DNA from: CAZDCD01 sp964503885
GTDB taxonomy: Bacteria; Bacteroidota; Bacteroidia; Bacteroidales; UBA10428
Assembly (NCBI GenBank): GCA_964503885.1
Contig: CAZDCD010000001.1
Coordinates: 248,001-312,000, forward strand
Direction of reading: 5' to 3'
DNA length: 64,000 bases
Below the pieces are notes generated by a model that saw nothing but the letters and a program-made list of their open reading frames with translations, searched no databases and had not been told where the DNA came from. The position numbers and the translations under genes are program-made. Within the stretch, counting starts at the first letter, position 1. Each line of letters begins with the position of its first letter. Shown here piece after piece: positions 27,701 through 36,658 of this stretch.

Positions 27701-28171
27701 ATGAGGAATAACTTTCAAATCGATAGTCTGGATAAAAAAATCCTATCCATCCTTATCCGGGATGCGCGCATTCCTTTCCTTGAGGTGGCAAGAGAGTGTG
27801 GTGTTTCAGGCGCTGCCATTCACCAGCGTGTTCAGCGCCTTACAAGGCTTGGAATTATTTCAGGGAGCCAGTTCAATCTTGAACCTAAAAAGCTTGGTTA
27901 CCATACGTGTGCATACATAGGGATATTTCTTGATAATGCACAACAGTTTAATGATGTGTTCGAAAAGATGGTGAATATCCCTGAGATCGTCCAGTGTCAT
28001 TACACCACGGGACAGTACGCCATGTTCATTAAGGTTTTTGCCAAAGATAATGAACACCTCAGGAAAGTGCTCGGAGATAAAATACAGGCCATTAAGGGTA
28101 TTGCAAGAACTGAGACATTTATTTCGCTCGATATGCTTGTCGACAGGCAAATTCCGGTGAGTGAAGAATAA
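27701..28171 (+). CDS. Lrp/AsnC-family transcriptional regulator
   Basis: 156 residues. An N-terminal winged HTH (about 8-60, LDKKILSILIRDARIPFLEV, then VSGAAIHQRVQRLTRLGI) and a C-terminal RAM/AsnC effector domain (about 70-145, YHTCAYIGIFLDN; PEIVQCHYTTGQYAMF). These proteins bind amino acids and act as octamers. Divergence from asnA suggests control of that gene in response to asparagine or a related amino acid, as with E. coli AsnC; this is inference. It is convergent with rlmB. Confidence 0.92.
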   Translation: MRNNFQIDSLDKKILSILIRDARIPFLEVARECGVSGAAIHQRVQRLTRLGIISGSQFNLEPKKLGYHTCAYIGIFLDNAQQFNDVFEKMVNIPEIVQCHYTTGQYAMFIKVFAKDNEHLRKVLGDKIQAIKGIARTETFISLDMLVDRQIPVSEE

Positions 28172-28215
28172 TGGTTTTTCGGCACGTTGAAATGTGTGGG
28201 AGTAACCTTGATTTT

Positions 28216-29001
28216 CTATACTTCCAAATCCAGAAAGCCGGGATTGCGTTGCCTGAGCACTTCATACATCATAACCGACGCAGCTATACCAACATTCAGC
28301 GATTGAATTGAACCCATAAGCGGAATTTTTACCAGGTGATCTACCCGCTCTAATACCGCCTGTGATATTCCTGCATCTTCTGCACCAAAAACCAAAACAG
28401 TCGGAAGTGTATAATCTGGTCTGTAAAAATAACCAGAGGCCTTCTCCGATGCACCAATGATCTGTAACCCACTCTCCTTGAGATATATCAATGAATTTAG
28501 GAGATTTTTCTCTCTGCACACAGCGATTCGGTTCAATGCACCTGCAGAGGCATGTATAGCATCGGGATTTACCGTAACCGATCCTTTCACAGGAATCAAA
28601 ACGGCATCTGCCCCGGCGCATTCCACAGTCCGGGCAATCCCTCCGAAATTACGCACGTCTGTAATCCCATCAAGCGCAATCAGAAATGGTGTTTTACCCT
28701 GTTCAAAAAGAGTGGGTAAAAGCATAGTCAGATCTGTAAATTCAATAGGTGATAAATAGGCAATAATCCCCTGGTGATTTTTTGAAGTGATCCTGTTCAG
28801 TTTTTCAACCGGTACAAACTGAACAGGTATACTCAAATTACGTATAGTATGAACCAGCGAACCTGTCTGTGAACTGCCTGATCCCTGCCTGACAAATACT
28901 TTATCGATTGTACGGCCCGACCTGAGTGCCTCTTCAACCGGATGGATCCCGTAAACCAGGTATTGTTTTTCAGTTTTCACTAATTTATGCATGATGTTCA
29001 T
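28216..29001 (-). CDS. rlmB: 23S rRNA (guanosine-2'-O-)-methyltransferase, RlmB/TrmH family
   Basis: 261 residues. An N-terminal substrate-binding domain (VYGIHPVEEALRSGRTIDKV) and a C-terminal SPOUT methyltransferase domain with the knot motifs ALDGITDVRNFGGIARTVEC, VFGAEDAGIS and IPLMGSIQSLNVGIAASVM. RlmB methylates G2251 of 23S rRNA. The start overlaps the stop of the GWxTD gene by four bases, so the two are translationally coupled. Confidence 0.92.
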   Translation of the reverse strand: MNIMHKLVKTEKQYLVYGIHPVEEALRSGRTIDKVFVRQGSGSSQTGSLVHTIRNLSIPVQFVPVEKLNRITSKNHQGIIAYLSPIEFTDLTMLLPTLFEQGKTPFLIALDGITDVRNFGGIARTVECAGADAVLIPVKGSVTVNPDAIHASAGALNRIAVCREKNLLNSLIYLKESGLQIIGASEKASGYFYRPDYTLPTVLVFGAEDAGISQAVLERVDHLVKIPLMGSIQSLNVGIAASVMMYEVLRQRNPGFLDLEV

Positions 29002-30305
29002 TCAAAGCTGAATACCCTGCCCTTTTTCCACGAGTCTACCGCTTCTCTCCAATACGTATCGTAGCTTTCTGATCGCTGCAACACATAATTATTCTCTGAG
29101 TAAGGGGAATGAATATAAGAAAAAGTGAATGAAAGCGAGGTTGAAAAACTTTTTCGGTAATAGACCCATTTTTCACTGCCCACGGATTGATAGATTGCCT
29201 GAGGAGGTCCGTAAACGATATAAATCATGCCCCTGTCGGTCATCCATCCTGGTTTAAATGTGGTAAAATAGTAATTTGAGAAGTATACCCTGTTGTAATA
29301 AATCCGGATAAGCTCTCTTGAACGTTCGAGATTATCGGTCTTTTTCAGCCAGAAATCATCAACAGCAAGCTTCTTATTTTTGGCATTCATCAGATCAGCA
29401 TAGGCGACAGATGTGTTCAGGTAAGCAAGCGGCTCAGCCAGGGCCTCGGGGGTAAGTATTTTCGGGAAGTCACTTCCAAAATTCATAAGCGTAAGCCCAT
29501 CATTCACCGATGTATCGAGCTGAAAAAAATACATCCCTTCATAGCTCAACCGGTAGCTTAATCCGGATCTGAAAGGCAACACCCACATACTGTCAAACCG
29601 GGCCAGAAACTGTGTCTCACGACTTACTGAAAAAGAGGGCTTTGGCAACGGCATTTTCTGTCCGTAGTACAAAACGAATATTGAATCGAATTGTTGAAAA
29701 TTCGGAGATTCGAGGGTGAATTCCCTATTCCCCACCACATAAGGTGAAAAATACGGAATCTCATGCGTGTTGTCAATGACCTTAAAATTCTGCTGTGAAA
29801 ATACCGTACGCTTATCCACATAGATGTACCTGATATATTCATCGTTCCTGACGACATCTTTTACACCTATCTTTAGCTGGTACAATCTGCCTGTTGAGGC
29901 TGCTATCTCAACAGGTGCAATAAACCGCTGATTGACACCTTCGCGTTTGAAATTATACGTGATAACTGCGCTGTCAGCAACCTCCGCCTTTTCCTGATCG
30001 GTTATATCCAGAAGTATGTAGGATACCCTTACCGATGCTTTATATGCGCCTTCGGAATTGGCCAGGCTGTATAAGAATTCCTTCGGAAAAAGCTTAATAT
30101 AGAGCAGCGAAGAATTGCTCTTATCGTGGTATACTGAAAAAGAAGGGTGAAATTTTGAACTGGCCGGGTTATACGAGCTGGCAATATTTTGTTCTTTTAG
30201 TGCGGTTACATGCGGCCGGCAGCCATAAAAAAGAAAAAAAAGAAGAGCCGGAAGAAAGAACCGGGTAATGCAATTCATTATTAATTTACGGGAATTGTTT
30301 TCCAT
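28998..30305 (-). CDS. GWxTD domain-containing lipoprotein
   Basis: 435 residues. The N-terminus is a lipoprotein-like signal (LPALLFFLFYGCRPHV, Cys about 29). The middle is a beta-rich domain, and the C-terminal domain contains the namesake motif KPGWMTDRGMIYIVYGPPQ at about 362. The GWxTD family is widespread in Bacteroidota and related phyla but its function is unknown. It starts 31 bases after the ABC-F gene and overlaps rlmB, so ABC-F, GWxTD and rlmB probably form one transcript. Confidence 0.88.
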   Translation of the reverse strand: MENNSRKLIMNCITRFFLPALLFFLFYGCRPHVTALKEQNIASSYNPASSKFHPSFSVYHDKSNSSLLYIKLFPKEFLYSLANSEGAYKASVRVSYILLDITDQEKAEVADSAVITYNFKREGVNQRFIAPVEIAASTGRLYQLKIGVKDVVRNDEYIRYIYVDKRTVFSQQNFKVIDNTHEIPYFSPYVVGNREFTLESPNFQQFDSIFVLYYGQKMPLPKPSFSVSRETQFLARFDSMWVLPFRSGLSYRLSYEGMYFFQLDTSVNDGLTLMNFGSDFPKILTPEALAEPLAYLNTSVAYADLMNAKNKKLAVDDFWLKKTDNLERSRELIRIYYNRVYFSNYYFTTFKPGWMTDRGMIYIVYGPPQAIYQSVGSEKWVYYRKSFSTSLSFTFSYIHSPYSENNYVLQRSESYDTYWREAVDSWKKGRVFSFE

Positions 30306-30336
30306 AATGTCGAACTAAATTTCCATATAAAAATAC

Positions 30337-32286
30337 TCAATTTCTTTTACTTTTAAGGGATTCAAGCCCGGTATGCAAAGTTTCCCATTCATCAAGCTCT
30401 TTTTTTAATTCTGATTTCAGCTTATCGTAATCGGTATAAAATTCCTTTGTATTTATTTTTTCCCGGAATTGTCCCGGATTTTCAATCATGTAATCCTTCC
30501 TTTTGATCCTGTTCTCTATATCCTCTATTTTTTCTTCAATCTTGGCTATCCTGCTGTTTATTCTCCTGATTTCGCGATCAAGCTCTTTCTTTTCGTACCA
30601 CAGGGTTTTTCCGGCTGATTCTTTCCCTGCATTTCCTGTTATTTTGATATGATCTTTTTTTTCAAGTTCGTTCAAGTCATGGAGTTTTTTATACGACAGA
30701 AAATCATAGATACCCCCCGGATACTCCTTTATCTTCCTGTTCCTGAATTCATACACCTTTTCCACCAGTCCGTCAAGAAATGCCCTGTCATGCGATACCA
30801 CAATCAATGTCCCGTCAAATTTAAGCAATGCCTGTTTGAGAATATCCTTGGAACGCAAATCAAGGTGATTGGAAGGTTCATCAAGGATAAGCAGGTTATA
30901 CTCCCTGAGCAACAATTTGGCGAGGGCCAGCCTTGATCGTTCACCACCTGAAAGAACACTTACTTTTTTATCCACATCTTCTCCGCTGAACAGAAATGCC
31001 CCCAGAATATCCCTGATCTTTGGACGTATATCTCCTACTGCAATATCATCAATGGTTTCAAATACGGTTTTACTCCCGTCAAGCAGTTCATCCTGGTTTT
31101 GTGCAAAATAGCCCATCTGCACATTATGGCCTGGTTTGAAGAAACCCCGGCAACCGATCTCATTGGCAAATACCCTTGATAATGTTGTTTTTCCCTCACC
31201 ATTTCTTCCCACAAAAGCCACCTTTTCTCCCCGGGTAATGACCATATCGATATTTTCAAGCACATTCCGGTTTTCATATCCTGCCGAAAGATTCCTGGCT
31301 TCGATGACCATTGTTCCCGAGCGTGGAGCTGGCGGAAATTTGATATTCATGGCAGCCGTATCTTCTTCTTCCACCTCTATCGGTTCGATCTTCCCGAGTT
31401 GCCTGATCCTCGACTGAACCTGCACTGCTTTGGTGGCTTTGTACCTGAATTTTTCGATAAAATCACGGGTATTCCCAATCATTTTTTGCTGGTTCCTGAA
31501 TGCTGCCAGCTGCTGTTCACGGCGTTCATGCTGCAGGGCAACAAATTGTGAATAAGGGACTTTGTAATCGTAAACCTTTCCAAGCGAGATTTCAACAGTT
31601 CTTGAGGTCACACGATCGAGAAATGCCCGGTCGTGCGAAATAAGAAGTACCGCACCGGAATAATTCTTCAGAAATTCTTCCAGCCATTGTATTGATTCTA
31701 TATCCAGGTGATTGGTCGGCTCATCAAGAAGGAATACATCGGGAGAGCGCAGCAGTATTTTTGCAAGTTCGATGCGCATCCTCCAGCCACCGCTGAATTC
31801 CCGGGTAGGACGGTCGAAGTCCTCTCGCCTGAATCCCAGACCAATAAGTGTCTGTTCAATTTCCGCTTCCCTGTTGGTACCTCCAAGCATACTGAACCGG
31901 TCGTGCTTTTCGGTGTATTTCTCAAGCAGCTTCAGGTATTCCGGTGATTCATGGTCCTGTCTCCGCGAAATTTCCTGTCCCAGCCTGTTTATCTCATCAT
32001 CAAGCCTGTTCAGTTCTTCAAAGGCTGTAACCGCCTCCTCAAAGACTGTGCGGGTATCTTTTACAACAAGCTCCTGTGGCAGGTAGCCAAGAGTAACGTC
32101 TGAAGGGACCACCACCTCTCCTGAATCGGGCTTTTGCATTTTCATAAAAATCCTGAGCAAGGTTGTTTTCCCGGCACCGTTTCGTCCCACAAGACCAATT
32201 TTATCGCGCGGATTTACAAGGAGACTTATGCCGTTGAATATATCCCTTCCGCCAAACTGCAAGCTGAGATTATCGACTGAGATCAT
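30337..32286 (-). CDS. ABC-F family ATP-binding protein
   Basis: 649 residues from the ATG at 32286; an earlier ATG at 32292 only adds two residues. Two ABC domains are present: Walker A GRNGAGKTTLLR and GRNGEGKTTLSR, signatures FSGGWRMRIELAK and LSGGERSRLALAK, and Walker B FLLDEPTNHLD and LILDEPSNHLD. There are no membrane segments. The C-terminal about 100 residues form a coiled coil (SRIAKIEEKIEDIENRIKRK). The layout matches Uup/YheS-type ABC-F proteins that act on ribosomes. A -7-like TATATTTG lies at 32316-32323 on the minus strand. Confidence 0.94.
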   Translation of the reverse strand: MISVDNLSLQFGGRDIFNGISLLVNPRDKIGLVGRNGAGKTTLLRIFMKMQKPDSGEVVVPSDVTLGYLPQELVVKDTRTVFEEAVTAFEELNRLDDEINRLGQEISRRQDHESPEYLKLLEKYTEKHDRFSMLGGTNREAEIEQTLIGLGFRREDFDRPTREFSGGWRMRIELAKILLRSPDVFLLDEPTNHLDIESIQWLEEFLKNYSGAVLLISHDRAFLDRVTSRTVEISLGKVYDYKVPYSQFVALQHERREQQLAAFRNQQKMIGNTRDFIEKFRYKATKAVQVQSRIRQLGKIEPIEVEEEDTAAMNIKFPPAPRSGTMVIEARNLSAGYENRNVLENIDMVITRGEKVAFVGRNGEGKTTLSRVFANEIGCRGFFKPGHNVQMGYFAQNQDELLDGSKTVFETIDDIAVGDIRPKIRDILGAFLFSGEDVDKKVSVLSGGERSRLALAKLLLREYNLLILDEPSNHLDLRSKDILKQALLKFDGTLIVVSHDRAFLDGLVEKVYEFRNRKIKEYPGGIYDFLSYKKLHDLNELEKKDHIKITGNAGKESAGKTLWYEKKELDREIRRINSRIAKIEEKIEDIENRIKRKDYMIENPGQFREKINTKEFYTDYDKLKSELKKELDEWETLHTGLESLKSKRN

Positions 32287-32418
32287 GAACAAAATCAGGT
32301 TAACAAAAAAACGGTCAAATATACAGAAAGTTTGCCTTACAGGCAGGTTCCCTGATAAGCATTTTATGCACCTGAGCTGTTATTCTTAGTTGGATGTATA
32401 AACGTTTATTATGAAGAT

Positions 32419-33423
32419 CTATTTCCCGGCGATCCTTTTCAGGTATTCATGCAGAAATGCACCCCCCTCAGCAGGTTCGGGATGATTCTCAGTAACCTGT
32501 AACTTGTCTCCCACACGATTTACAGCAAATGAAAAGATAAAAGGTGATTGTGCCGTAAAACCCATTCTGCCAAACCGCAAATCGTTGATTATTAACATTC
32601 CGCTTTTAAAATTCACTGTATAAAAACCTTTCGTAAACCTTATCACATCACGGATCTGAGGGTACCTCTTCAGGTTATCCAACAACACGGCATTTTTCTG
32701 AACAATTTCAATTGAAATATTTTTGTCGTCATCGAATATTGAATAATATCCGATCGCATAGCTGTCCGGTTGTTCCGCAATTCCCATCCAAAGAAAATTG
32801 GTAAAAAGCATGGGAACTGTTTTTACCTTGCTGAAGCCGATTTCCTGATGATTAAACGAAGATTTGAATATTCCTGTGACCACTGACTTGTTAACCACAG
32901 TGAATAAGAGGTAAAGAGAGCTCAGGGTTATGCCGGTGAGGTTAATTATCTTTCGTGCGGAGGATCCTCTTCTGAAAAACGTGAATAAAAGTACACTGAT
33001 TAAAAAAGGAATGGTATAAAATACATCGATAATGGATATCGTGCTCCATTCCGCACGGTAATGGCTAAAAGGTTCGAAAATGCCGGTTCCGTATGTAGTA
33101 AAAAGATCGAGAAAGATATGTGTGCCGAGTACCAGATAAGCCATGAGTATCCATCTCTTTAATGAGGTGTGCGACTTCCTGTTGATCTTAAACAGAAGAT
33201 ACCCGATCAGCGGAGATACCAGCAAAACAAAAAATATGGAATGGCTGAATCCCCGGTGAACCAGCAGGCTTTTTACCGGACCGTAAAGGCCGGAAAAAAG
33301 TACATCAAGGTCAGGTATGGTACCGATCACCGCACCCCATAATATAGCCTTATTTCCCTCCTTTCTTCCTATAACCGCTTCAGCAACCGCAGCACCCAAA
33401 ACCACATGTGTCAATGAATCCAT
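32419..33423 (-). CDS. Membrane-bound metal-dependent hydrolase, YdjM/DUF457 family
   Basis: 334 residues. The N-terminal signature MDSLTHVVLGAAVAEAVIG, the acidic DLDVLFSGL and the HRGFSHSIFF motif are typical of the LexA-induced inner-membrane hydrolase family. There are about five membrane segments (to about residue 190), followed by a soluble C-terminal part that carries the phosphate- or substrate-facing region. The substrate is unknown. It is a stand-alone gene, divergent from the SGNH hydrolase. Confidence 0.85.
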   Translation of the reverse strand: MDSLTHVVLGAAVAEAVIGRKEGNKAILWGAVIGTIPDLDVLFSGLYGPVKSLLVHRGFSHSIFFVLLVSPLIGYLLFKINRKSHTSLKRWILMAYLVLGTHIFLDLFTTYGTGIFEPFSHYRAEWSTISIIDVFYTIPFLISVLLFTFFRRGSSARKIINLTGITLSSLYLLFTVVNKSVVTGIFKSSFNHQEIGFSKVKTVPMLFTNFLWMGIAEQPDSYAIGYYSIFDDDKNISIEIVQKNAVLLDNLKRYPQIRDVIRFTKGFYTVNFKSGMLIINDLRFGRMGFTAQSPFIFSFAVNRVGDKLQVTENHPEPAEGGAFLHEYLKRIAGK

Positions 33424-33582
33424 AATTTCCGATGAGTGTTATTAACAATACTAAAACAATAGTTATAGCGAATGGTTTTATGAACCCTAACACCGTTTTG
33501 CCGAACCATCCTGATCATTATGACTACTGGCTAACCAGAAAAAATAATATATTTACGAATTATCCAAAATAATTACGAAGAT

Positions 33583-34314
33583 ATGAAAACCTTAAGGTTG
33601 TATGTCCTTCTGATCACATTTGCCCTTTTCGATTTTGCATCCTATACACAGGACTATCATGTACGCATAGCCTGTACAGGCAACAGCATTACTCAGGGCG
33701 TTGGTTTATCCGATCCTTCGACACAAAGTTATCCTGCTCAGCTTGCAGCTAAGCTCCAGGAAGTATACGGCGATACATGTATTGTTCAAAATTTCGGCGT
33801 TTCGGGAAGAACAATGCTTAAGGACGGCGATTTCCCCATCTGGAATGAAGCGCTATTCAGGAACAGCCTGAATTTTGCCCCTGACATCTGCTTTATTTTG
33901 CTTGGAACGAACGACAGCAAACCTCAGAACTGGGATGTTTACGGCAGTGAATTTTACAGTGATTACATATCGATGATCGACACGTTTAAATCAAGAAATC
34001 CATATACTCTCTTTATGATCGCTTATCCCCCTCCTGCCTACGATGTGGTATTTGATATCCGCGATACAATAATCCATAACGACATAATTCCAGTCATCGA
34101 TTCAGTGCTGGCACACACAGATGCCGAATTGGTTGATTTTTATAATCCGCTTGTTGACAGCGCTTATCTTTTTCCCGATAAAATTCATCCGGGGATCAGA
34201 GGTTCTGAGGTAATGGCGGAATTGATTCGCAGCAGGCTTATCGAAACAGATCTGGTACATCATGTATTCAGGTATGGTACTTTCAGGAAAGGTTACAAAA
34301 AACAACTTAACTGA
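33583..34314 (+). CDS. SGNH/GDSL hydrolase, secreted
   Basis: 243 residues. Signal peptide to about residue 22 (FDFASYTQ). Block I is IACTGNSITQGVGLSD (nucleophile Ser), block II NFGVSGRTML, block III LLGTNDSKPQNW, and block V DKIHPGIRGSEVMAE (catalytic Asp-His). These are esterase/acetylxylan-esterase-like hydrolases; the substrate here is not evident. No T9SS or lipid anchor is visible, so periplasmic or secreted. It is convergent with nothing and precedes DUF1761 on the same strand. Confidence 0.9.
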   Translation: MKTLRLYVLLITFALFDFASYTQDYHVRIACTGNSITQGVGLSDPSTQSYPAQLAAKLQEVYGDTCIVQNFGVSGRTMLKDGDFPIWNEALFRNSLNFAPDICFILLGTNDSKPQNWDVYGSEFYSDYISMIDTFKSRNPYTLFMIAYPPPAYDVVFDIRDTIIHNDIIPVIDSVLAHTDAELVDFYNPLVDSAYLFPDKIHPGIRGSEVMAELIRSRLIETDLVHHVFRYGTFRKGYKKQLN

Positions 34315-34357
34315 TCAACCGTTTTTTCTTTTATCCAAAATATACCGATGCTTTTGC

Positions 34358-34377
34358 ATGCCTTTAATAAAAGGCAT
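34358..34377 (+). terminator. Hairpin after the SGNH hydrolase gene
   Basis: ATGCCTTT (34358-34365) and AAAGGCAT (34370-34377) form a perfect 8-bp stem with an AATA loop, 44 bases after the stop. A weak T tract only; terminator function is tentative. Confidence 0.4.
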
Positions 34378-34421
34378 CTGAAGGCACTTCATATTTAGAA
34401 AAACCATTGGACGGATTCCAA

Positions 34422-34451
34422 TTGTTTTGCTTCAAAAAAGCAATAAATTTG
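34422..34451 (+). promoter_or_regulatory. Promoter of the DUF1761 gene
   Basis: TTG (34422-34424), 19 bases, then TAAATTTG (34444-34451), a full match to the Bacteroidota -33/-7 consensus, 40 bases before the ATG. Confidence 0.65.
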
Positions 34452-34491
34452 TAGCTCAATAAACTATTTATTAATAATCTGAGAAAAAAAC

Positions 34492-34905
34492 ATGGATTTA
34501 TCCGCAGCTTTATTATCGGTTAACTGGCTATCGGTAATTGTGGCCACATTGGCTGCATTTGCCATAGGCAGTTTATGGTATTCATCTTTGCTTTTTGGAA
34601 ATACCTGGAGTAAAGAATTGAAACTCAGCAAGGAGGATATCCAGGGTGCAAACATGACCCTGATATTCGGCATTACATTTGTTCTCAATTTCATCGGAGC
34701 CGTTGTGCTGGATATGTTTATAGGCAGGGATTCGACCCTGATGAATGGATTGTTCGCAGGCCTTATAGTAAGTTTGGCCTGGATTACCACTGCACTGGGA
34801 ACCAACTACCTGTTCGCCCGCAAGACCTTCAGACTGTTCCTCATTGATGCTGGTTATTTTGTGGTATTTTTTGCCGTAATGGGAATTATTCTCGGAGCCT
34901 GGTGA
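34492..34905 (+). CDS. DUF1761 family membrane protein
   Basis: 137 residues with four membrane segments, at about 10-32 (NWLSVIVATLAAFAIGSLWY), 55-75, 84-104 and 113-136. The motif AFAIGSLWYSSLLFGNTWSK after helix 1 is the DUF1761 hallmark. Function unknown. It has its own promoter and no obvious operon partner. Confidence 0.85.
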   Translation: MDLSAALLSVNWLSVIVATLAAFAIGSLWYSSLLFGNTWSKELKLSKEDIQGANMTLIFGITFVLNFIGAVVLDMFIGRDSTLMNGLFAGLIVSLAWITTALGTNYLFARKTFRLFLIDAGYFVVFFAVMGIILGAW

Positions 34906-35109
34906 TCGCTCAGAAAATGGTGCCTGAAAAACAATAGGATGCTTAAGCAGGCATCATTCCCGGTACTGTTAAAATCCGTTTTTAAAACCGGAGCTCGTTT
35001 ACCGGAAAGGAATACCATGACTACCTTATATACTGTACCATATAAAGATTTACTGGAGTATGATCCATCCTCATTTTCACCAACAAAGAAAATATTCCTT
35101 TTCAATGGC

Positions 35110-35117
35110 TATCTTTG
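35110..35117 (+). promoter_or_regulatory. -7 element of rlmD
   Basis: TATCTTTG at 35110-35117 matches the TAnnTTTG consensus; a -33 is not clear. Transcription would begin near 35124, which is after the TTG at 35115 and before the GTG at 35136, so it favours the GTG start. Confidence 0.45.
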
Positions 35118-35135
35118 CAGCTCAAAAAGCATCAA

Positions 35136-36539
35136 GTGAGCCGAAAGAACAACCATCTTGTTATTGAAAATCTTGACATAACCGATATTGCAGCTGAGGG
35201 AAAATCCATTGGCAAGTATGGTGGACAGGTGGTTTTTGTTTCGCAGGCAATTCCTGGTGATACGGTTGATGTTAACGTATACCGAAAGCGCAAAAATTAC
35301 CTGGAAGGATTTGTCATTAAATACCACAAGTATTCTGAGAAAAGGATCGATCCATTCTGCAGGCATTTTGGAGTATGCGGCGGATGTAAATGGCAGCACC
35401 TGCCCTACACCGAGCAACTCAGCTACAAACAAAAGCAAGTTGCCGACAGTCTTGAGCGTATAGGAAAAGTGAGGTACCCGGCGTTAAACCCGATCCTGGC
35501 CTCGGAAAACCAGCAGTACTACCGCAATAAACTTGAATATACCTTTTCTGAAAACCGCTGGCTCACTGATGAGGAGGTCACCGGCAACCAGGAAATTTTA
35601 CAGCGGAAAGCACTAGGATTCCACATTCCCGGACGTTTTGACCGGGTACTCGATATCCGCGAATGCCATCTGCAGGCAGATCCGTCAAATGAGATCCGTG
35701 AAAAAATAAGAACATATGCACTAACGAACAATCTGCCGTTTTTTGACCAGGTAAAGCTCACCGGGTTTTTACGCAATCTGATCATCCGGAATACATTGGA
35801 AGGAGAGCTAATGATCATCCTTACCTTTTTTGAAGAGGTACAGGACGATATTCAAAAACTGCTCGCATATATCTGGCAGGAAATCCCCGGTATCACTTCA
35901 CTGATGTATGCCATCAATCCAAAAGCCAACGATACGATCATCGATCTCAGCATTTATCTATACAAGGGGCGCGACTATATTACTGAAAAATTCGAAGACC
36001 TGACATTCAGGCTGGGGCCTAAATCGTTCTTTCAGACGAATTCACTGCAGGCATTAAACCTATACCGGGTTGTACGTGAATTTGCGAGCCTTACCGGAAA
36101 TGAGAACGTATATGACCTGTATACGGGTACCGGAACAATTGCCCTGTTTCTTGCACGGTTCTGCAAAAAAGTTACAGGCATCGAACATATTCCCGAAGCC
36201 ATTGAAGATGCAAAGAAAAATGCCGGGTTAAATGCCATAAACAATGTTGATTTCGTTGCCGGCGATATCAGGGACGTGCTCACTGAGGATTTCGTCAGGC
36301 AATACGAAAAACCCGATGTGATGATCATTGACCCCCCGCGTGCGGGAATGCATGCCGGAGTGGTGAAACGCATCAATGAAATACTACCCCGGCGGATTGT
36401 TTATGTAAGCTGTAATCCGGCGACACAGGCGAGAGATATTCAGCTGTTATCGGAACATTATGCAGTGATTCAGGTCCAACCTGTAGATATGTTCCCGCAT
36501 ACCCATCATGTGGAGAATGTGGTTTTGCTTGAACTTTGA
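35136..36539 (+). CDS. rlmD: 23S rRNA (uracil-C5)-methyltransferase, RlmD/RumA family
   Basis: 467 residues from the GTG at 35136 (V/MSRKNNHLVIENLDI); the frame is open back to a TTG at 35115. A TRAM domain (IAAEGKSIGKYGGQVVFVSQ), iron-sulphur cysteines (FCRHFGVCGGCKWQH and RECHL) and a methyltransferase domain (VYDLYTGTGTIALFLARFC; IDPPRAGMH; YVSCNPATQARD with the catalytic Cys). It methylates a uracil in 23S rRNA, U1939 in E. coli, though U747 (RlmC) specificity cannot be ruled out. It is convergent with murA. Confidence 0.9.
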   Translation: MSRKNNHLVIENLDITDIAAEGKSIGKYGGQVVFVSQAIPGDTVDVNVYRKRKNYLEGFVIKYHKYSEKRIDPFCRHFGVCGGCKWQHLPYTEQLSYKQKQVADSLERIGKVRYPALNPILASENQQYYRNKLEYTFSENRWLTDEEVTGNQEILQRKALGFHIPGRFDRVLDIRECHLQADPSNEIREKIRTYALTNNLPFFDQVKLTGFLRNLIIRNTLEGELMIILTFFEEVQDDIQKLLAYIWQEIPGITSLMYAINPKANDTIIDLSIYLYKGRDYITEKFEDLTFRLGPKSFFQTNSLQALNLYRVVREFASLTGNENVYDLYTGTGTIALFLARFCKKVTGIEHIPEAIEDAKKNAGLNAINNVDFVAGDIRDVLTEDFVRQYEKPDVMIIDPPRAGMHAGVVKRINEILPRRIVYVSCNPATQARDIQLLSEHYAVIQVQPVDMFPHTHHVENVVLLEL

Positions 36540-36547
36540 ACCTTTTC

Positions 36548-36610
36548 TCCTTCGCCAAGCCTGTCTACCGACAATTAGAGCAGGCAGGCGACAGGTAGAG
36601 CTTCGGAGGA
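36548..36610. repeat. REP-like imperfect palindrome, copy 2
   Basis: Outer arms TCCTTCG (36548-36554) and CGGAGGA (36604-36610) enclose CCTGTCT (36560-36566) and GGCAGGCGACAGG. It lies between the convergent rlmD and murA genes and may also act as a transcript end. Confidence 0.55.
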
Positions 36611-36658
36611 CAAAAGAACTTTGAACGCTGAACAAGAAAACTGAGACACAGAACAGTT

